Below are positions 9,250 through 12,786 of a DNA stretch of 12,786 nucleotides, piece by piece. The notes beneath the pieces are model-generated. The model was given only the letters and a program-made list of their open reading frames with translations. It ran no database searches and was not told the origin of the DNA. The stretch comes from Hamiltosporidium magnivora (taxonomy: Eukaryota > Microsporidia > Dubosqiidae). Each line of letters begins with the position of its first letter. Position 1 is the first letter of the stretch. The stretch spans positions 1 through 12,786 of the forward strand of contig PITI01000416.1 of NCBI GenBank assembly GCA_004325065.1, in the 5' to 3' direction. Both the position numbers and the translations under genes were made by a program.

Positions 9250-10990
9250 GCAGCTTACTTTTTGCTAATTTTCGAGTTACAAAGCGTTGTTTCTTTACGG
9301 CTTGCAGTTTTGAGATAAGCTTCCGGGTTAAGTCAAATTGATTATAGAGCTGGTCTTAGGTCTCGGATAAAATTCTTTAATTTTATTGGTGAAATCTCGG
9401 ACTTAGATATTTCTTCGGCGCTTAAACTTTTCCTTGTACATTGTAAATTGGTTGTTGCGGAAGTTGATTTGGGATTACATTTTAGTGCCTAATTTATATA
9501 GATTGGCAGTTTTTTAAGAATCTTTGCCAGAATATTTTCCATGTGTGCGACTTGTGTTAAACTCTGGAACTCGAACTCTTACTGTATCATCTTTATTGTC
9601 AACAGGGTGTTATTAATTAGAGACTCAGTGCATTTTTCAGCTTGTTTGTTTGTATTACCTACTGAAATCTCTTTGATTTTCACTGCTCGGATTTTTATTT
9701 TATTAAATCGCGATTCGCAGAAAACAAATCATAAGCTTCCTCGAATTTTTTTCATGATCAGAGACTTGCATATAAAATAGTACAAGAACATTTATTTCTC
9801 TTTCTATGTCATTGAAATTAAAACTTGGTTTAAACAACCTAATTGAAGATTGATTATAACAAGCAAACATAAAACTTCTTCTTTATTATATTGGTCTGTT
9901 GTTATATCGGCTAGCTCATTTTGTGACGCACTTTCGTCTACAATTTGCACATTGTCTTCATTTTTTTAAATCGCCTCTAAGTATTTTGTACACTATATTA
10001 GGTAGAATTTCTGTGATTAGAAAACTTTTAAGCCAATTTTTAACTTGGTTCAAAGCATTGCTTCATATCGGTACAGTTTAAACTCTATGATGAACTCTGT
10101 TTTAATATTTTAAAAAAAATTAAGTTTTCTGATAATTTTGTGCTGTTATCGTCTTCTAGCTACAATAAAAGCATGTTCTCTACATTTTGATTCGCACGTT
10201 CTACATAAACCTTGGCTTTGAGGGTGTCTAGGTTTTCCATGTAACATCAGCAATTCGAGCTACGTGTTACTTATTTCTTTAATGATATTGTTTGTAAATT
10301 CTCAGCAGTTATTACTTTGCAAAATGCTAGAAGGACTAAAAATAGCTAAATTTCGAAAAGTGCATAAACCACTTCTTCTGCACATTTGCTTTTAAGCGGC
10401 CGAAGCGGAATAAATTTAGTTAAATAGTCTTGGTATACAAGTATGGATTTATATGGATCATCAGATTGAGACTGCTAGCCAATATAGTCGACTTGTAATC
10501 TCGAATTCATGTTTTTAGTTGGTATAGGTTATACAACTAATCCTTCTTTTGGTAGTTGTGTTTTTTTTCCCACGGCATACATAAATTTAGATAAGCTACT
10601 ATCCTTTCTCTTGTGATATTTTATACCTCGAATTGTCTCTTTTTCTATACAGTTTGTACGTTCTTCTCAATCGAAACATGTGTATCATGAAAATATGAAA
10701 TATCTTTTTCTAATCTACGTAAAACCCAATTTCTTCTTTACTTTTCTCTGAAGGAATAATTAACTTTTTTCTCTCTTATATTTAATGTTTCAAACATACG
10801 TAAGCGTTAATAATCTTCAGGCTTTTTCCCCAATAACTTGCTTTTGGGTGCCTAAACTTTTCTATTAAGTCCAAATATTGCGTTTTTGCGAAAATTTGTG
10901 TACTTTGACCTTTGGATAAAGCAATTAATATAGTCTTTCGCCGAACCATACTTCATATCACTTTGACGCGTTAACATAAGTTGTATTTTA
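9250..10990 (-). pseudogene. Decayed KRBA2/Ginger-like DDE integrase
   Basis: Translating the - strand with frameshifts gives the domain order of a retroviral-type integrase. At the N-terminus is a degraded zinc-binding region (about 10570-10690): a His at 10678-10680 and a Cys at 10579-10581 remain, but the partner positions read Lys (10663-10665) and Trp (10570-10572). The catalytic core includes LQVDYIG (first Asp codon 10487-10489), then PYKSILVYQDYLTKF and PLRPLKSKCAEEVVYALFEI. The LQSDNG-type second Asp reads Asn (10311-10313). HGKPRHPQSQG (10209-10241) is intact, and VERANQNVENM holds the catalytic Glu (10199-10201). Downstream come YEAM, the acidic QIVDESASQNELADITTDQY, then VRVRVPEF, LYKLG and NQFTMYKEKF (9428-9582). 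A possible remnant of a Cys-rich tail lies at 9250-9320. About a dozen in-frame stops and at least three frameshifts make it a dead gene. Such integrases occur in KRBA2-like host proteins, Ginger DNA transposons and gypsy elements. No reverse transcriptase was seen beside it. Confidence 0.88.
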
Positions 10991-11130
10991 TTTTTAGAAA
11001 AAAAACTAACACTCAATAAAGAAAAACTGAAAATAATGATTAACTCGTAGAAATCGCAGATGTTACGAGCGCTATATCCAAAATAAATGCTGTTTATACC
11101 AGCAGCTATCATATCAGATGCAAATTGCTA

Positions 11131-11331
11131 TCAATTTTTAAAGTGACTAGTGAAATTGTAGCAATGTTTATATGTACCTGGCACAGTAAAAAATTCTTTT
11201 AAATTGTCAAAAAATTTCTCAAATTGCCTAATTTTATTGGGCATTATGTATAATGCCAAATGATTTAAACTGCCCGTAAAATATATATTTTCTGCTCGTT
11301 TTAAAAACCGTTTTTTCTGTTTGCAATTCAT
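11131..11331 (-). CDS. Unrecognised 66-residue open frame upstream of the integrase remnant
   Basis: An ATG-started frame on the - strand encodes a basic 66-residue protein beginning MNCKQKKRFLKRAENIYFTG and containing EKFFDNLKEFFTVPGTYKHC. It reads more like protein than like translated A/T runs. It lies in the same phase as the open stretch 11112-10852, which leads into the integrase remnant, with only a TAG-class interruption and a few codons between. It could be the decayed N-terminal extension of the same element's protein or a separate fragment. No domain is recognised, there is no homology evidence, and it may be non-coding. Confidence 0.3.
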   Translation of the reverse strand: MNCKQKKRFLKRAENIYFTGSLNHLALYIMPNKIRQFEKFFDNLKEFFTVPGTYKHCYNFTSHFKN

Positions 11332-11389
11332 ATGGATAGTAAATTTCCTGAAATTTTAACGTTTTTTAAATCTTCTAATTTTATATTTG

Positions 11390-11410
11390 TCACAACTTAT
11401 TTCGTTGTGA
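11390..11410. repeat. 7-bp hairpin TCACAAC/GTTGTGA
   Basis: TCACAAC (11390-11396) and GTTGTGA (11404-11410) are exact reverse complements around a 7-base loop, ttatttc. The hairpin sits about 60 bases before the start of the 66-residue frame on the - strand. It could be a regulatory or terminal structure of the decayed element, but no matching copy was found at the other side of the integrase. Confidence 0.4.
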
Positions 11411-11639
11411 TAAAAAATTTTATAAGTTAAAAATACAATATATTTTTTCCTCCAAAACATGAATTTGAACAAAAAAATAGGACGCCATACTATAAGAAAG
11501 TTTGCACAAAAAATCGATTTATTTAAATTTATTACTTATTTTTTTTTAATTCGTTTATGGAATGGGCAATGGTTGTGAGATTAGTTCGGTAACAAATGCA
11601 CTATATGTACAATTCAAAAATATAAATTAATTTTGCGAA

Positions 11640-11700
11640 CCAAAATGCCCTTCTATCCTTAGTACCCCCTCCCGGTAATTCTAATACACCCCCCTTGTTT
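11640..11700. other. C-tract-rich patch between two - strand units
   Basis: Runs of C at 11648-11650, 11665-11669, 11671-11673 and 11689-11694 give the - strand four G-runs within about 47 bases. The outer loops (about 15 bases each) exceed usual G-quadruplex limits, so folding is doubtful. The patch separates the intact frame at 11852-12325 from the dead integrase and may mark an element boundary. The region 11412-11808 otherwise shows no gene. Confidence 0.35.
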
Positions 11701-11808
11701 ATTTTGTAATTTATAACCCAAATATTTTCTTTTCATTAAACTTTAACGCCCCTAAATCCAAATATGAAGTATTTTGTTTCTAAATATAATAGGGGTGAAG
11801 TGAAAATA

Positions 11809-11814
11809 TTTATT
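11809..11814 (-). promoter_or_regulatory. Possible polyadenylation signal AATAAA
   Basis: Read on the - strand, AATAAA lies 38 bases beyond the TAA stop (11852-11854) of the intact frame, a plausible place for a cleavage signal. The word is common by chance in sequence this A+T-rich, so the support is position only. Confidence 0.35.
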
Positions 11815-11851
11815 TAATAAAATTCTGCGTTAAAGTATTTTTACCATTTTT

Positions 11852-12338
11852 TTATATGTTTTCTTCTACCTCTTTAACCACTTTTGTCTCTTCTTCCAAA
11901 TCTGACTCTTTATTTATGTTATTGGTCGGCTTCTCTAAAGTGGTTGCTCCTTGTGAAATAATCGGTGCTTTATTTTTTGGTTTAAAATTTTTTGCCTTAT
12001 CTTTCTCTCTCTTTGCCTCTTCTAAAGGGGGTTTTGGTTCCTCGTGCATCTCTGATCTCATAATAACACCCATTGACGCTCTCTCCCAGCTCTCTTCGGC
12101 ATTTAGTCCTGACTCAAGTCCTCTTCGTCGATCAAAGGAAATTGTTTCGACTAACTTCTTAAGTACTATAGACTGCATATATGCCTCTACATTCATGGGT
12201 ATTTCTAGTCTTTTAAGATGAGATTTATGGTATTTTGTCACAATACCGTCCCAACTCATCACATAAGGGATTATCTCAAGACTACACTTATAAATAAGAC
12301 CCAACTTATTGGCTAGCAGGATCAAGTCACTTAATATA
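11852..12338 (-). CDS. Intact C-terminal coding segment, PYVMSWDGIV motif protein (partial)
   Basis: The - strand frame is uninterrupted from 12373 to its TAA stop at 11852-11854 and is visibly less A+T-rich than the flanks. A TTG at 12323-12325 marks residue 1 of the numbering used here. Residues 17-34 carry EIIPYVMSWDGIVTKYHK, followed by predicted-helical NVEAYMQSIVLKKLVETISF (45-64) and the basic DRRRG (65-69). The rest (about 95-157) is a charged, low-complexity tail rich in Lys, Glu and Pro that ends very acidic. The first in-frame ATG falls inside the PYVMSWDG motif, so there is no sensible start. A splice-acceptor-like site at 12339-12358 suggests a last exon from 12338. The motif resembles, from memory, the C-terminal ends of reverse-transcriptase proteins of non-LTR elements in invertebrates and microsporidia. 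No RT core is present here, so that identity is tentative, whereas coding status is fairly firm. Confidence 0.7.
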
Positions 12339-12358
12339 CTGTAAATAAAAAATAAATT
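12339..12358 (-). promoter_or_regulatory. Splice-acceptor-like site
   Basis: On the - strand a pyrimidine-rich run (tttattttttatttacag) ends in CAG at 12339-12341, directly before the region where the downstream frame begins to look like protein (SILSDLILLANKLG). Upstream of it the frame degenerates into Phe/Ile/Asn and stops at 12374-12376. This fits a 3' splice site, but T-rich runs are abundant here and no donor was identified. Confidence 0.4.
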
Positions 12359-12786
12359 GCATATTTCATTAATTTAATATAAAATAAAGTTTGTTTTGAT
12401 TATATTTTATATTACAATGTAAATTTACAATTTTATGAATTCATAGAATCCGAAAAGCATTAGATTTATTTTATTATGTTTATTATTGTCATTCTGAGTA
12501 GATTAAAAATTTATAAATAGAATATCTATAATAGTATATAATTTTATAGTTCTAGAAACACGAAGTTTCATAATCAGAAAATTATATTGTATGGTAAAGT
12601 AAGTTTATAAGGTAAAATAAATTTCGATATAATTATTTTATTTATATATTATGATTAAATAATATATTTTATATTAATTCATAACAAAATTCAAGTAATT
12701 AATTAAAACAATAAAAGTATAAATTCACTTTTGATCGGAGAATATATGAAGACAGATTTTCTTTTGTATAGTGTAATAAATATAAT
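12341..12786. other. A+T-rich non-coding stretch
   Basis: Apart from the possible splice acceptor and one inverted repeat (12375-12414), nothing recognisable was seen. If 11852-12338 is a last exon, this would be intron or, equally, unrelated flanking DNA at an element truncation. Confidence 0.55.
12375..12414. repeat. 12-bp inverted repeat
   Basis: TAATATAAAATA (12375-12386) and TATTTTATATTA (12403-12414) are exact reverse complements with a 16-base spacer. Both arms are pure A/T, so chance is a real possibility. Confidence 0.35.

Noticed and set aside
9541..10081. Two + frames (9541-9780 and 9899-10081)
   Set aside because: Both are antisense to the C-terminal part of the integrase remnant.
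9250..10990. LTR retrotransposon or endogenous retrovirus as source of the integrase
   Set aside because: No reverse transcriptase, protease or terminal repeats were seen nearby. It is not excluded if the rest was lost.
11640..11700. G-quadruplex on the - strand
   Set aside because: The loops of about 15 bases exceed the usual limit for stable folding.
11856..12221. 121-codon + frame
   Set aside because: It is the antisense shadow of the intact - frame; its Ser/Phe-rich translation mirrors the Lys/Glu-rich tail.

Overview
The window is very A+T-rich DNA, roughly three-quarters A+T by eye. Most of it lacks long reading frames. What can be recognised is mobile-element debris of eukaryotic type: a hAT-like terminal-inverted-repeat element with a perfect 8-bp target duplication, a decayed DDE integrase of the KRBA2/Ginger/gypsy kind, and a retroposon-like (SINE or non-LTR tail) segment. 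No rRNA, convincing tRNA, CRISPR array or bacterial operon was seen. The organism is an A+T-rich eukaryote. A parasite or invertebrate lineage loaded with transposons (for example microsporidia of the Hamiltosporidium type, myxozoans or arthropods) would fit, but the sequence does not decide between them.

Layout. Positions 1-3275 are A+T-rich non-coding DNA with some perfect inverted repeats. Positions 3276-3508 hold the retroposon-like segment, followed on the + strand by a broken protein-coding-like fragment (3567-3825). Positions 3826-7031 are again nearly featureless, apart from a 22-bp perfect palindrome. A lysine-rich open fragment without any ATG lies at 7032-7381. The 764-bp hAT-like element lies at 7482-8245. 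A less A+T-rich, repeat-like island of unknown identity covers about 8460-8960. From about 10990 down to 9250 the - strand carries the remains of an integrase gene with many stops, several frameshifts and a substituted second catalytic Asp. An unrecognised open frame (11131-11331, - strand) precedes it in the same frame.

The only clean, gene-like reading frame is 11852-12325 (- strand, 157 codons, open further upstream to 12373). It has no plausible start of its own. A good splice-acceptor-like sequence lies just upstream and an AATAAA lies 38 bases after its stop, so it looks like a last exon or the 3' part of a transposon protein.

Nothing indicates that the pieces work together as one system. 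The picture is layered insertion and decay, with one intact C-terminal coding segment at the right end. I found no convincing previously undescribed functional system. The best leads are the intact 11852-12325 frame, the unidentified coding fragments at 3567-3825 and 7032-7381, and the 8460-8960 island.
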